A stretch of 64,000 bases of DNA from Brachybacterium aquaticum (GTDB lineage Bacteria; Actinomycetota; Actinomycetes; Actinomycetales; Dermabacteraceae), in NCBI RefSeq assembly GCF_014204755.1, contig NZ_JACHLZ010000001.1:1116001-1180000 (forward strand), read 5' to 3'. The position numbers were made by a program, and so were the translations under genes. The notes under the pieces are model-generated. The model was not told the DNA's origin, did not search any database, and saw only the letters and a list, made by a program, of their open reading frames with translations. The stretch's first letter is position 1, and each line of letters starts with the position of its first letter. Of this stretch, positions 17,295-26,761 are shown in pieces.

Positions 17295-18356
17295 ATGACC
17301 GGTGAGCCTTCCCCCGCAGCGCCCCTCCCCGCAGCGCGTCCCCTGACCGGAGAGGCCGCGCTCCTGTCCCGCATCCTCCCGCGTCTGGCCCTCCCGTCCC
17401 TCGCGGCCGACGGGCGCGTCGAGGTGGGTCCCGGGGACGACGCCGCCGTGGTGCGCCTGCCCTCGGACCGGCTCGTGGTCACCACCGACACCCTCGTCGA
17501 GGGCTTCGACTTCCTGCCCCATGCCACGACACCGGCCTGGATCGGCCGCAAGGCCGCCGTGCAGAACCTCGCCGACGTCGCCGCGATGGGGGCCCGCCCC
17601 CTCGCCCTCGTCGTCGCCCTCTCCGCCCCGGCGGACACCCCGCCCGGGACGCTCGAGCAGCTCTCGGCGGCGCTCGCGGAGCAGGCGGCGGCCGACGGCG
17701 CCCACGTGGTCGGCGGCGACCTGGGCCGCGCCGACCGCCTGACCCTCACCGTCACCGCCCTGGGCGCGATGGGGCACGGTGACACGCCCGTGCTGCGCTC
17801 GGGCGGACGAGCCGGGGACGTCCTCGCGATCGGCTCGGACCGCCTCGGCCGCTCGGCGGCGGGCCTCGCTCTCATCCTCGCCGGGCGCGCACGGGTCGCG
17901 CCCGACGGGGCGGTGGCCCTCGAGGGGATCCGCACGCCCGGCGCCGCGGACCTCGTGCGCCATCACGACGCCCCCGAGGTCGACCTGTCGCTCGGCTGGT
18001 CCGCGGGCCGCACCGCGCACGCCATGATGGATCTCTCCGACGGTCTGGTCCGCGACGGCCGCCGCCTCGCCGCCGCCTCGCAGGTCGCGATCGACCTCGA
18101 TCCCGCCGCGCTCGAGGACGACGTCCGCGTGCTCGCGGCCCTCGCCGACGAGCTCGGCACCGATCCCGCGACCGATCCCTGGGACTGGGTCCTCCACGGC
18201 GGGGAGGAGCACGCCATGCTCGCGGCCTTCGCCCCCGGGGAGGTGCCCGTGGGCTTCCGCCCCGTCGGCCGCCTTCTGCCCGCCGGGCCCGCGGGCCCCT
18301 CCCTCACCCTCGGCGGCCGCGAGGTCGCGGGGGAGGGCTTCGACCACTTCGGGTGA
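17295..18356 (+). CDS. thiL: Thiamine-monophosphate kinase
   Basis: AIR-synthase-like kinase of 353 residues phosphorylating thiamine phosphate to the cofactor thiamine diphosphate. Motifs: VEVGPGDDAAVVRL, VVTTDTLVEGFDF, AVQNLADVAAMGARPLALVVAL, HVVGGDLGRADRLTLTVTALG and the C-terminal MDLSDGLVRDGRRLAAAS, all typical of ThiL. An extra Pro/Ala-rich N-terminal stretch of about 20 residues precedes the domain. CACACT six bases before the ATG at 17295 fits the leaderless pattern seen elsewhere in the window. Confidence 0.93.
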   Translation: MTGEPSPAAPLPAARPLTGEAALLSRILPRLALPSLAADGRVEVGPGDDAAVVRLPSDRLVVTTDTLVEGFDFLPHATTPAWIGRKAAVQNLADVAAMGARPLALVVALSAPADTPPGTLEQLSAALAEQAAADGAHVVGGDLGRADRLTLTVTALGAMGHGDTPVLRSGGRAGDVLAIGSDRLGRSAAGLALILAGRARVAPDGAVALEGIRTPGAADLVRHHDAPEVDLSLGWSAGRTAHAMMDLSDGLVRDGRRLAAASQVAIDLDPAALEDDVRVLAALADELGTDPATDPWDWVLHGGEEHAMLAAFAPGEVPVGFRPVGRLLPAGPAGPSLTLGGREVAGEGFDHFG

Positions 18357-18436
18357 GGCCGGGCGCGTTACGATGGTCGGCGGCGCGGACACCGCCCGCG
18401 CCGACGAACCGTCCCCGTGACCCGGAGGAGCACCCC

Positions 18437-19513
18437 ATGCCGATCACCGTGAAGGCCCTGCAGAAGACCGGCCCCGACCAGCCGTTCCGCGTCACCACCA
18501 TCGAGCGCCGCGACCCGCGCGCCGATGACGTGGTCATCGACATCAAGGCCGCCGGGATCTGCCACAGCGACATCCACACAATCCGCAACGAGTGGGGCGA
18601 GGCGCACTTCCCCCTCACCGTCGGCCACGAGATCGCCGGTGTCGTCTCCGCCGTCGGCGCGGACGTCACCGACTGGAAGGTCGGCGACCGCGTGGGCGTG
18701 GGCTGCATGGTCAACTCCTGCGGGCAGTGCATCGAGTGCCGCGCCGGCCAGCAGCAGAACTGCCTCGAGGGCAACGTCGGCACGTACAACGCCGAGGACG
18801 TCGACGGGACCATCACCCAGGGCGGCTACTCCGAGAAGGTCGTCGTCAACGAGCGCTTCGTGTGCCGCATCCCGGACGCGCTGGAGTTCGACGTCGCAGC
18901 CCCGCTGCTCTGCGCCGGCATCACCACCTATGCCCCGCTGAACCGCTGGGGTGCGGGCGAGAAGGTCGACGGCCGCGCGAAGAAGGTGGCCGTGCTGGGC
19001 CTCGGCGGCCTCGGCCACATGGGCGTGCAGATCGCCGTCGCCATGGGCGCCGAGGTCACCGTGCTCACCCGCACCCTCGCCAAGGAGCAGGACGCCCTCG
19101 CCCTCGGGGCGACCCGCGTGCTCGCCACCACCGACGAGGACTTCTTCTCCGCCAACCGCGGCGAGTTCGACCTGATCCTCAACACCATCAGCGCCGACAT
19201 CCCCGTGGACCGCTACCTGCGCCTGCTCGCCCCGCGCGGCGTCATGGCCGTCGTGGGCCTGCCGCCCGCCAAGCAGCAGCTCAGCTTCGGCTCCGTGATC
19301 GGCGGCAGCAAGGTCCTCGCCGGTTCCAACATCGGCGGCATCCCCGAGACCCAGGAGATGCTCGACTTCTGCGCCGAGCACGGCGTCGCCGCGAAGATCG
19401 AGACCATCTCGGTGGACGAGGCCGACGCGACCTACGACCGCGTGGTCGACGGCAAGGTCCACTTCCGTGCTGTGATCGACACAGCGACGTTCGCCGGCGC
19501 CGCCGCGGAGTGA
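18437..19513 (+). CDS. Zinc-dependent alcohol dehydrogenase (CAD/YahK type, NADP-dependent likely)
   Basis: Medium-chain dehydrogenase of 358 residues. The catalytic zinc region GICHSDIHTIRNEWG and VGHEIAGVV lies at about residues 36-65; the structural zinc cysteines are in CGQCIECRAGQQQNC. The cofactor motif is GLGGLGHMGVQIAVAMGA followed by LTRT with no acidic residue after the second strand, favouring NADP(H). This set matches cinnamyl-alcohol-dehydrogenase-like aldehyde reductases such as E. coli YahK. ATG 18437 has a GGAGGAG ribosome site. The 80-base leader contains an outer GTCGGCG/CGCCGAC inverted repeat (18376-18405). Physiological role probably aldehyde detoxification, by inference. 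Confidence 0.9.
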   Translation: MPITVKALQKTGPDQPFRVTTIERRDPRADDVVIDIKAAGICHSDIHTIRNEWGEAHFPLTVGHEIAGVVSAVGADVTDWKVGDRVGVGCMVNSCGQCIECRAGQQQNCLEGNVGTYNAEDVDGTITQGGYSEKVVVNERFVCRIPDALEFDVAAPLLCAGITTYAPLNRWGAGEKVDGRAKKVAVLGLGGLGHMGVQIAVAMGAEVTVLTRTLAKEQDALALGATRVLATTDEDFFSANRGEFDLILNTISADIPVDRYLRLLAPRGVMAVVGLPPAKQQLSFGSVIGGSKVLAGSNIGGIPETQEMLDFCAEHGVAAKIETISVDEADATYDRVVDGKVHFRAVIDTATFAGAAAE

Positions 19514-19524
19514 GCGCTTCGCCC

Positions 19525-20436
19525 ATGAGCACCGGGGCCCGGACTTCCCGCCCCGCCACCGAGGCCGACTCCCTCCGCGACGGCCACCGCTTCACCTGGT
19601 TGAAGCCGGACCGGTGGCGGGCGGGGTTCCGGGCCCTCGTGCTGGAGGTGGACGGAGACGTGATCGGCGTAGGCCGCATCGGGCCGAACCCCGTCCATCC
19701 CGGCCGCGACCTCGTCGAGCTCGAGATCGCGCCCGATCATCGCCGCCGCGGCCACGGCACAGCCCTTCCCCGCGAACTCGGTGGATACAGCGATAAACCA
19801 CTGTCCAGCAAGGTGGCGCCCGGCTCGGAGCGGGACCTCTTCCTGCGCTCACTCGGCGCGGTGACCTACCTCGAGGTCCCGCTGCTGCGCGTCGAGGTCG
19901 CGACCGATCGCACGTCCCGGTGGTGCGCCGCGGTGCGGTCGTCGGCCGACGGGGCCGCGCGCGCCGTCCCGTGGTCCGACCTGCTCCGCAAGCAGCTCGT
20001 GGACGCGCTGACCGACCGCTACGCCTGGCAGCACGCGAGCTGGTCCCCGGTCGCTGCGCGCGACGTGCTCCGCCGCGAGGTGGGCGAGGAGTTCCTGGGC
20101 GGAGCGGTGCGGGAGCACTCCTGGGCGGTGCTGCGCGGCGGAAAGATCGCGGCGCTGTCCGATCTGTACGACGAGCCCGTCGGCACAGCCCGCGAGGGCA
20201 CCCTCGAGGCCGTGGACGCCGCCGCGCCCACGGCCCGTCACGATGTCGCCCTGTGCCTCGCCGCCCAGCTCGAGGACCTCGGCACGCTCGGAGTCGCCAC
20301 CTATGACCTCGACAACCACCCCACCGACCCGCACACAGCACCTCTGCTCCACACGCTGCGTCGCGAGGAGGTGGACCCCGTCCATCTCGTCGAGATCCCG
20401 AACGGGCTGACCGCCGTGCTGCGTGACCTCGACTGA
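19525..20436 (+). CDS. GNAT-fold acetyltransferase-like protein
   Basis: Protein of 303 residues. The N-terminal third has a GNAT-like strand pair (LVLEVDGDVIGVGRIG) and an acetyl-CoA loop-like RRRGHGTAL near residue 80, so a degenerate acetyltransferase domain is likely. The remainder has a second GNAT-like region with WAVLRGGKIAALSDLY and a final TYDLDNHPTDPHTAPLLHTL in which an Asn precedes a helix as in GNAT motif B. This is the architecture of actinobacterial double-GNAT proteins. Substrate unknown. It starts 11 bases after the dehydrogenase stop without a clear ribosome site, so coupled translation is plausible. Confidence 0.65.
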   Translation: MSTGARTSRPATEADSLRDGHRFTWLKPDRWRAGFRALVLEVDGDVIGVGRIGPNPVHPGRDLVELEIAPDHRRRGHGTALPRELGGYSDKPLSSKVAPGSERDLFLRSLGAVTYLEVPLLRVEVATDRTSRWCAAVRSSADGAARAVPWSDLLRKQLVDALTDRYAWQHASWSPVAARDVLRREVGEEFLGGAVREHSWAVLRGGKIAALSDLYDEPVGTAREGTLEAVDAAAPTARHDVALCLAAQLEDLGTLGVATYDLDNHPTDPHTAPLLHTLRREEVDPVHLVEIPNGLTAVLRDLD

Positions 20437-20461
20437 AGACGCGCTCCCCCGAGGAGGATCC

Positions 20462-21433
20462 ATGGACCCCCTGCTCGCCCTCGCCCGTCGGCATCCCGAG
20501 TGGTGGCACGATGCCTCGACGGACGCTGCAGCCGACGGCACTGTGGACGACCTCACCCTTGAGCCCCTCGGCCGCGGCGAGTCCTTCGCCGCCCATCTCC
20601 TGCTCCGCGGGGAGAGGGAGAGCGGCGAGGGCCCCCACGAGCTCGTCCTCCGCGTCCCCCACAAGGACCTCGCCGAGCTGCCGCAGTCGCTGCGCGAGGA
20701 GCACGCGATGCTCGCCCGCGTCCCGGACGGCCTCGCCGCCGCGCCGATCGCCGTGGGGGAGGAGGACGGGATCGCCTACGCCGTCACCACGCGGGTCCCG
20801 GGGCGCGTGCTCCCGTCTGCCGTCTGGGCCGACGAGGCGCTCCTCGCCGCCCTCGCCCGCACTCTCGCGCGTCTGCACCACGCGGGCGACCGGACGGGCC
20901 TGCCCGTCCCGGAGCGGATCGACCCCGTCGGCGGCGCCGAGAGCGCCCTCAGCTGGTGGCGCACGCACGAGCCGGCCGCCGCGCAGGTCCTCGCCCCGCT
21001 GTGGCCCGCCGTGCGCCGGCACCAGCAGCGCGCCGCCCCTGCCTTCCGCGACGTCGATCCGGTGCTGCTGCACGGTGACCCCGCCGCCGCGAACCTGCTG
21101 GTCGACGACGCGGGTGAGGTGCGTCTGGTCGACTGGGAGTGGGCCCAGGTCGGCGATCTGGCCCGCGACCTCGCCTTCATCGGCGGGCCGATCACCGCCG
21201 AGCCCTGGTACGCCCCGCTCACCGAAGCCCAGGTCGAGGGACAGGTGCTCGCCTATCTCGAGGCGCGGGCGCTCCTGGGTCGCACGCGCCCCGAGGACCC
21301 GTCGGCCGTGCTGCTGCGCCGCCGCGCCCACCTCGTCCACGAGGCCTTCTTCACCGCCGCGCACCTGCATCGCACGGGGGAGCGGGAGCGTTCCGAGGAG
21401 CTGCTCGAACAGGTCGCGGCAGCGGTGTCCTGA
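20462..21433 (+). CDS. Aminoglycoside-phosphotransferase-family kinase
   Basis: Protein of 323 residues with a protein-kinase-like APH fold. The catalytic loop is LLHGDPAAANLLVDD near residue 205 (Asp as base, Asn for Mg), followed by the metal-binding RLVDWEWAQVGDLARDLAF. The N-terminal lobe is short but has LVLRVPHK, whose Lys may bind ATP. Such proteins phosphorylate sugars, choline or unknown small molecules more often than antibiotics. ATG 20462 is chosen because GAGGAGGATCC sits directly upstream; a GTG at 20423 would overlap the GNAT-like gene. Confidence 0.8.
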   Translation: MDPLLALARRHPEWWHDASTDAAADGTVDDLTLEPLGRGESFAAHLLLRGERESGEGPHELVLRVPHKDLAELPQSLREEHAMLARVPDGLAAAPIAVGEEDGIAYAVTTRVPGRVLPSAVWADEALLAALARTLARLHHAGDRTGLPVPERIDPVGGAESALSWWRTHEPAAAQVLAPLWPAVRRHQQRAAPAFRDVDPVLLHGDPAAANLLVDDAGEVRLVDWEWAQVGDLARDLAFIGGPITAEPWYAPLTEAQVEGQVLAYLEARALLGRTRPEDPSAVLLRRRAHLVHEAFFTAAHLHRTGERERSEELLEQVAAAVS

Positions 21434-21467
21434 GAGAGCCGTCGCCTGACGTCGCGGGGGTGCACAG

Positions 21468-21505
21468 CGAAGGAGCCCTCACCCGATCGGGTGAGGGCTC
21501 CTTCG
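21468..21505. terminator. Bidirectional terminator, 38-bp perfect palindrome
   Basis: The 38 bases read the same on both strands, so each strand can fold into a near-perfect stem (outer arm CGAAGGAGCCCTCACCCG). It lies between the phosphotransferase gene and the convergent rpmB and can stop transcription from both sides. Confidence 0.85.
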
Positions 21506-21527
21506 AAGTGAGTCCTTGCGGTCTCGC

Positions 21528-21725
21528 TCAGGCACCGAGCGTGCTGACCTTGCCTGCCTTGAGGCAGGAGGTGCACACGTTCACGCGCTTGCTGGTGCCG
21601 TTGATCACAGTGCGGACCGACTGGATGTTCGGGTTCCAGCGACGCGAGGTGCGGCGGTGCGAGTGAGACACGGCCTTGCCGAAGCGAGGGCCCTTGGCAC
21701 AGATGTCACACGTGGAAGCAGCCAC
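21528..21725 (-). CDS. rpmB: 50S ribosomal protein L28
   Basis: Ribosomal protein of 65 residues with a GTG start. [20 protein letters not shown] and [14 protein letters not shown] carry two CxxC pairs, the zinc-binding (C+) form of L28; [15 protein letters not shown] is the conserved rRNA-binding core. It is divergent from recG, the usual actinobacterial arrangement. Actinobacteria often carry a second, zinc-free L28 elsewhere that replaces this one under zinc limitation through Zur; no Zur-like site is visible here, consistent with this being the zinc-replete form. Confidence 0.95.
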   Translation of the reverse strand: MAASTCDICAKGPRFGKAVSHSHRRTSRRWNPNIQSVRTVINGTSKRVNVCTSCLKAGKVSTLGA

Positions 21726-21984
21726 TGTCGTCTCCTGGTACGTCGTTTTCTGATCGAGGTGCCCGCTCCATCCCCGCATCGAAGGGCGGGGCCGGTGACC
21801 TGGGTGAGCGCGGAGGTGCGAGCCCCCGGCGGTCAGGGCAACCACGGAAGCATAGCCCAGTTCCCTCCGCCCGAGGAAGGGCGGGCGCGGTGGACGGGCT
21901 GTGGATTCCCTCACGATGTCCCAGCGCAGTGGCACGATGGGGGCGCGCAGGAAGTGTACCCACGACAGGACGAGGAGACCCACG

Positions 21985-24198
21985 ATGGCCCGGAAGCAGC
22001 CCGCCCGGCGCGGTGTCATGCCGCTGTCGGAGCTGCTCACGGAGAAGGAGACCAAGGCGCTGGCCTCCTTCGACGTGCGGGAGATCGACGCGCTGCTGCG
22101 CTTCGCCCCGCGCCGCTACGTGGTCCCGGGTCCGCTCACCTCGCTGTACGACGCGGAGGTCGGCGACGACATCAGCGCCGTCGTCACCGTCCAGGACATC
22201 CACGAGCGGACGATGCGCAACCGCCCCGGCACCCTGCTCGAGGTCGACGTCACCGACGGCACCGCGACGGTCACCCTCACCTTCTTCCTCGGCAAGCGCC
22301 ATCTCTCGGGCTGGCACCGAAGCCGTCTGCCCCGCGGCGCGCGGATCGTCGTCCACGGCACCGTGGGCGAGGGGTATCGCGGCGGTCGACAGATCGTCCA
22401 TCCCGACTACGAGCAGGTCGAGGACACGGAGGAGGGCCTCGCCTGGGCGCAGCGCCCGCGCCCGATCTACCCGCTCCGCAAGAACATCTCCCAGGCCACG
22501 ATGCGCTCGGCCACCCAGAAGGGCCTCGAGTTCGCGGACACCGCCGAGCGGATCCTGCCCGAGGAGGTCCTCGCCCACCGCGGCCTGCCCACCCTCGCCG
22601 AGGCCGCGCGGCTGCTCCATACCCCGCTCACGCTCGGCGAGGCCCGCCGCGGCATGACCCATCTGCGCTTCGAGGAGGCCTTCGTCCTCCAGGCGATCTT
22701 CGCCCAGCGCCGCGCCCAGGACCTGCGCACCCCCGCGCCCGAGCTGCGCGCCGAGGGTCCGCTGCAGCCGCTGTTCGACGAGCGGCTGCCCTTCACCCTC
22801 ACCGAGGGGCAGCACGAGATCGGCGAGCAGCTCGCCTCCCGCATCGGCAACGGCCACCCCACCAGCGCCCTGCTCCAGGGCGACGTCGGCTCCGGCAAGA
22901 CCGTCATCGCCCTGCGCGCCATGCTCCGCGCCGTCGACTCCGGCCACCAGGCCGTGCTGCTCGCCCCCACCGAGGTCCTCGCCGAGCAGCACCACCGCAC
23001 GATCGTGGGCCTGCTCGGCGACCTCGCCGGCGCCGGGCACCTCGACGGCCATCCCGACGCGACCCGCGTCCGCCTCCTCACCGGCTCCCAGCGCACCACC
23101 GCGCGCCGCGAGACCCTGCTGGACGTCACCTCCGGCGCGGCCGGGATCGTGGTCGGCACCCACGCCCTGCTCACCGAGAGCGTCGAGTTCGCCTCCCTCG
23201 GGCTCGTGGTCATCGACGAGCAGCACCGCTTCGGCGTGGACCACCGGCGCCGCCTGCGCGCCAAGGGCCCCGGCGGCATGAGCCCCCACGTCGTGGTCAT
23301 GACCGCCACCCCCATCCCGCGCACCGCGGCGCTCGCCACCGTGGGCGACCTCGACGTGCTCACCCTTCGCGAGAGCCCGGGCCGACGCGGCGGCGTGACC
23401 AGCTTCGTCGTCCACGAGCGCCTCGCCCGCTGGGAGGAGCGGATGTGGCAGCGCGCCGGCGAGGAGATCGCCGCGGGCCGTCAGGTCTTCGTCGTCTGCG
23501 CCCGCATCGACGAGGGGGAGGCCGACGCCCCCGCCCCGAAGGAGCTGGACGAGTACGGGCGCGAGAAGCCGGACCCCGGCCTCGCCCCCGCCCGCGGCGT
23601 CACCCAGACCGCCGAGCGACTCGCCACCCGCCCCGAGCTCGCCGGCGCCCGGATCGGCGTGCTCCACGGCCGCCTCACCACCGAGGAGAAGCAGGAGGTC
23701 ATGGCCGAGATGGCGGCCGGCGAGATCGACGTGCTCGTCTCCACCACGGTGATCGAGGTGGGCGTCGACGTCCCCAACGCCTCGGTGATGATCGTGCTGG
23801 ACGCCGAGCGCTTCGGCGTCTCCCAGCTCCACCAGCTGCGCGGACGCGTGGGCCGCGGCGAGCACCCCGGCATCGCATTCTTCGACACCAGCGCCGAGCC
23901 CGGCGAGGCCCACTCCACGCACCTCCAGGCGATCGCCGACACGTCCGACGGGTTCCTGCTCGCCGAGCTCGACCTGCGCCGCCGCGGCGCCGGTGACCTG
24001 GTGGGGGAGGAGCAGTCGGGCCTGCAGTCCACCGTGAAGCACCTGGACCTGCTGCGCGACAGCCGCCTCATCGAGGCCGCCCGCGAGGTCGCCTTCGCCG
24101 TGGTCAAGGGCGATCCCGATCTCGAAGAGCACACCCAGCTCGCCGGCGCCATCGCCCTGCGCCTGCGGGACGCCGACCCCGACGTGGAGAGGAGCTGA
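21985..24198 (+). CDS. recG: ATP-dependent DNA helicase RecG
   Basis: Helicase of 737 residues that remodels stalled replication forks and branched DNA. The N-terminal wedge domain with OB-fold (LFRFAPRRY-type start, [21 protein letters not shown]) is followed by the helicase core: Walker A GDVGSGKT near residue 300, DEQH box in [13 protein letters not shown] near 410, and motif [11 protein letters not shown]. The C-terminal TRG-type region is present. ATG 21985 has a CGAGGAGA ribosome site. rsmD starts one base after the stop, so both are co-translated. Confidence 0.95.
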   Translation: MARKQPARRGVMPLSELLTEKETKALASFDVREIDALLRFAPRRYVVPGPLTSLYDAEVGDDISAVVTVQDIHERTMRNRPGTLLEVDVTDGTATVTLTFFLGKRHLSGWHRSRLPRGARIVVHGTVGEGYRGGRQIVHPDYEQVEDTEEGLAWAQRPRPIYPLRKNISQATMRSATQKGLEFADTAERILPEEVLAHRGLPTLAEAARLLHTPLTLGEARRGMTHLRFEEAFVLQAIFAQRRAQDLRTPAPELRAEGPLQPLFDERLPFTLTEGQHEIGEQLASRIGNGHPTSALLQGDVGSGKTVIALRAMLRAVDSGHQAVLLAPTEVLAEQHHRTIVGLLGDLAGAGHLDGHPDATRVRLLTGSQRTTARRETLLDVTSGAAGIVVGTHALLTESVEFASLGLVVIDEQHRFGVDHRRRLRAKGPGGMSPHVVVMTATPIPRTAALATVGDLDVLTLRESPGRRGGVTSFVVHERLARWEERMWQRAGEEIAAGRQVFVVCARIDEGEADAPAPKELDEYGREKPDPGLAPARGVTQTAERLATRPELAGARIGVLHGRLTTEEKQEVMAEMAAGEIDVLVSTTVIEVGVDVPNASVMIVLDAERFGVSQLHQLRGRVGRGEHPGIAFFDTSAEPGEAHSTHLQAIADTSDGFLLAELDLRRRGAGDLVGEEQSGLQSTVKHLDLLRDSRLIEAAREVAFAVVKGDPDLEEHTQLAGAIALRLRDADPDVERS

Positions 24199-24199
24199 C

Positions 24200-24808
24200 A
24201 TGCCGCGCATCATCTCCGGCAGCCTCGGCGGCCGCACCATCCCCGGCCCGCCCGGCAAGGGCACCCGCCCCACCTCCGACCGCGTGCGCGAGGCGCTGTT
24301 CAGCCGACTCGCCGGCTGGGACGCGCTCGACGGCGCCCGGGTCCTCGACCTCTACGCGGGCACCGGTGCCCTCGCCTTCGAGGCCCTCTCCCGTGGCGCG
24401 GAGCACGCTCTGCTCGTGGAGCTGCACGGCGCGACCGTGAAGCAGCTGCGTCGCACCGCGACCGAGCTCGGGCTCGCCGGGAGGGTCGACGTGCGCGCCG
24501 GGAAGGCCGGGGTCGTCGCGGCGCAGCTGGGTGCGTCGGCGGGTGGGGGCACGTCGGCCGACGGAGGCGCCGCGCGCGCGACCCTCGTGTTCCTCGACCC
24601 GCCCTACGACGTGCCCACCGAGGAGCTCGAGCAGCTGCTCGTCACCCTGCGCCCGGCGCTCGCCGACGACGCCCTGGTGGTCGTCGAGCGCTCCTCCCGC
24701 ACCCGGCCGCTGGAGTGGCCCGAAGGGTGGGCCGACGACGGGACGAAGGCGTACGGGGAGACGGTGCTGCAGTACGGCGGCCCGCTGGTGGACGACGGCG
24801 GGGAGTGA
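24200..24808 (+). CDS. rsmD: 16S rRNA (guanine966-N2)-methyltransferase
   Basis: Rossmann methyltransferase of 202 residues. MPRIISGSLGGRTIPGP, TRPTSDRVREALFSRL, the SAM-binding VLDLYAGTGALAFEALSRGA and the catalytic LVFLDPPYD are all diagnostic of RsmD. A Gly/Ala-rich loop (about residues 113-125) before the DPPY motif is an insert. In most actinobacteria coaD follows directly; here coaD is 4.4 kb downstream, behind an accessory insert. Confidence 0.92.
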   Translation: MPRIISGSLGGRTIPGPPGKGTRPTSDRVREALFSRLAGWDALDGARVLDLYAGTGALAFEALSRGAEHALLVELHGATVKQLRRTATELGLAGRVDVRAGKAGVVAAQLGASAGGGTSADGGAARATLVFLDPPYDVPTEELEQLLVTLRPALADDALVVVERSSRTRPLEWPEGWADDGTKAYGETVLQYGGPLVDDGGE

Positions 24809-24835
24809 GCCCGCGAGGAGTGTTCCGGAAGGGAC

Positions 24836-25090
24836 TGTCCACATTTTCGGCGTACCCCTTGAAAAAGTCGGATGAATATGTGTCGGGCGGCTGTGCGGTG
24901 AGGTTGATGCCCTTTCTGTCGAGGTGAAGGCGACATTTCTTTGAGGTGGCCATCCGTGCTGTCGTGGCACACATCTTTTCCTTGTCGTCTGTTGATACAC
25001 GCAAGTGACCTGCGGGTATCCACATTGCGTGGATGCTGTGTGGATATCGCCTGACCGTTCCTCCACCGGACCGGGTTATCCACATTTTCG
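24836..25090. repeat. Cluster of four TATCCACA-type (DnaA-box-like) repeats in a less GC-rich intergenic region
   Basis: The 393-base gap between rsmD and the HNH gene (24809-25201) holds no credible gene and is visibly richer in A and T than its surroundings. It contains four related nonamers: CTGTCCACA (24835-24843), GTATCCACA (25016-25024), ATATCCACA on the minus strand (about 25039-25047) and TTATCCACA (25076-25084), the last an exact match to the consensus DnaA box. The first and last copies share the longer TCCACATTTTCG. A TAAAAT hexamer at 25133-25138, followed by AGGAG, may be the -10 box of the HNH gene. The repeats may mark an ancestral mobile boundary. Confidence 0.6.
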
Positions 25091-25201
25091 AGCAATGTTG
25101 CGGTGGGTATGGATCGTTCCGAGCGAGTGTTCTAAAATGGAGGAGTGGCATCGAGGGGATGCCGCAGGGGAGACGCTGGAGAGATCGAGAGGGGGAGCGT
25201 C

Positions 25202-26761
25202 ATGGGTGACGAGGAGCTGCACCACGATGAGTCGGCCGAGACGCTCTTCCCGTGGGCGGACACGCCGGATCCCGACCTCTCGGACGCCGCCCAGCACGGC
25301 GCCCCGGCACAGCTCCCTCCCGAGCGCCCCGGCGAACTGCCTCGCCCCGTCGTCCGCGCACGGACCCCGCTGACCGCGCAGTCCCTCGTCGAGCGGGCCG
25401 ATGTCGCCCCGCGCACCCCTGAGGCGGAGGCGGTGCTGCGGATCTTCCGCCGCCGCCGGCAGGAGCACGCCGCGTTCTATGTCGGCGAGATACGGGACCT
25501 CGCCCTGCTCTGGTGCGAAGGGGACGAGTCGGACGAGAAGGCGCTCCACGCCCTCGCGGCGGCCGCCGGTCTGCGGGTGAAGCTCACGCGCGGTGACGAT
25601 CGCCTGCGCGATGCCCACGTCGCCGTGACGGATCTGCCCGCCTGCTTCGCCCGTGTGGAGGAGGGCGCGCTGCCGGTGGAGTGGTTCGAGTGGCTGCTGC
25701 GGAGCACGCTGCGCCTCACCTCCCACCAGCGCCGCCAGGTCGACGAGCGCGTCGCCGCCTGGCAGCTGGAGGCGATCGACGTCGAGCGCTTCTACCGGGA
25801 GCTTCGCCACCTGCTGAACTGGTTCGGGCGCGCGGCCGTCGAGGGGTCGGCCGAGGAGAAGCGCTCCGTGTTCTTCCAGGCCTCGCCCGATGGCGACGGC
25901 ACGGCCTGCCTCACCATCCGCGGCCCGATCCCGGAGATCCTCGCGCTCGGCCGACGACTGGACGCCGCGGCCCGCGCCGTCCAGGACGCCCAGCGCCGCG
26001 CCCTCGCGAACGGGGCACCGATCCCCTTCGACCAGGGCGGCGAGGCCGCACGCCAGGGGAAGCAGCTGCCGCTCGAGGCGCTCCGCTACGCCATCGCCAC
26101 CCGCTCCGCACTGGACACCGGCAGCATCGAGGTGCCCGAGCCCGCCTTCCGGATCTCCCTGGTCGTCCCGGCGCTGTCGCTGTTCGGCCTCACGGACGCC
26201 CCGGCCACCCTCGACGGCACGATCCCCGTCCCCGCCGCCATGGCCCGCGACCTCGTGGCCAAGGCCCCCGCCTTCGAGCGGGTCCTCACCGACCCGATCA
26301 CCGGCGCGTTCCTCCCCGGGACGTCGAAGACCTACCGTCCGTCGGCCGCGATGGCCGAGAACCTGCGGGTCATCGACCCGGTCTGCGCCGCCCCCGGCTG
26401 CACCCGGAACGTCATGACCATCGGCGAGGCCGACCACATCGAGGAGTTCGACCTCGAGAACCCCTCCCGCGGCGGACCGACCAGCGTGGAGAACCTCCAC
26501 CGCCTCTGCCGTTCCCACCACCGCATGAAGACCGCCGGACTCCTCGATCCCGACCGCGACGAGGACAGTGGCCTCACGCGCTGGCGCCTTGGCGACGCCG
26601 CGGTGTGCGAGGTCCCGCTGAACCGCGACCTCGTCACCCGCGAGCTCTCCGACCTGCTCGAGAACATGTGGGAGAAGTACCGTTGCGAGCTCGAGTTCGA
26701 CGCCCTGCTCCGCCTCGGTGTGGCCGAGGAGACGCCGGAGGAGATCGCCGATGCGCTCTAG
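25202..26761 (+). CDS. DUF222/13E12-type HNH endonuclease protein, apparently shortened by an in-frame TAG
   Basis: Protein of 519 residues. After an acidic, Pro-rich N-terminus comes the long helical DUF222 (13E12 repeat) domain, about residues 60-380, then an HNH nuclease domain near 395-440: a Cys pair in CAAPGCTRN, then EADHIEEFDL and NLHRLCRSHHRMK with the metal- and phosphate-binding His residues. These proteins are multicopy and lineage-specific in actinobacteria; function is unknown, and a mobile or mating-related origin is often suspected. ATG 25202 has GAGGGGGAG upstream. The frame ends at TAG 26759-26761, but 47 further in-frame codons with a typical Pro-rich tail follow. Lies in an insert between rsmD and coaD. 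Confidence 0.85.
   Translation: MGDEELHHDESAETLFPWADTPDPDLSDAAQHGAPAQLPPERPGELPRPVVRARTPLTAQSLVERADVAPRTPEAEAVLRIFRRRRQEHAAFYVGEIRDLALLWCEGDESDEKALHALAAAAGLRVKLTRGDDRLRDAHVAVTDLPACFARVEEGALPVEWFEWLLRSTLRLTSHQRRQVDERVAAWQLEAIDVERFYRELRHLLNWFGRAAVEGSAEEKRSVFFQASPDGDGTACLTIRGPIPEILALGRRLDAAARAVQDAQRRALANGAPIPFDQGGEAARQGKQLPLEALRYAIATRSALDTGSIEVPEPAFRISLVVPALSLFGLTDAPATLDGTIPVPAAMARDLVAKAPAFERVLTDPITGAFLPGTSKTYRPSAAMAENLRVIDPVCAAPGCTRNVMTIGEADHIEEFDLENPSRGGPTSVENLHRLCRSHHRMKTAGLLDPDRDEDSGLTRWRLGDAAVCEVPLNRDLVTRELSDLLENMWEKYRCELEFDALLRLGVAEETPEEIADAL

Noticed and set aside
24604..25151. Minus-strand open frames across the end of rsmD and the repeat-containing gap
   Set aside because: They antiparallel rsmD, lack ribosome sites and encode low-complexity or unfamiliar sequence; the gap shows no codon-position GC bias.
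25145..25201. Upstream GTG start for the HNH gene
   Set aside because: The added 19 residues have no family character, and the ATG at 25202 has a better purine-rich ribosome site.
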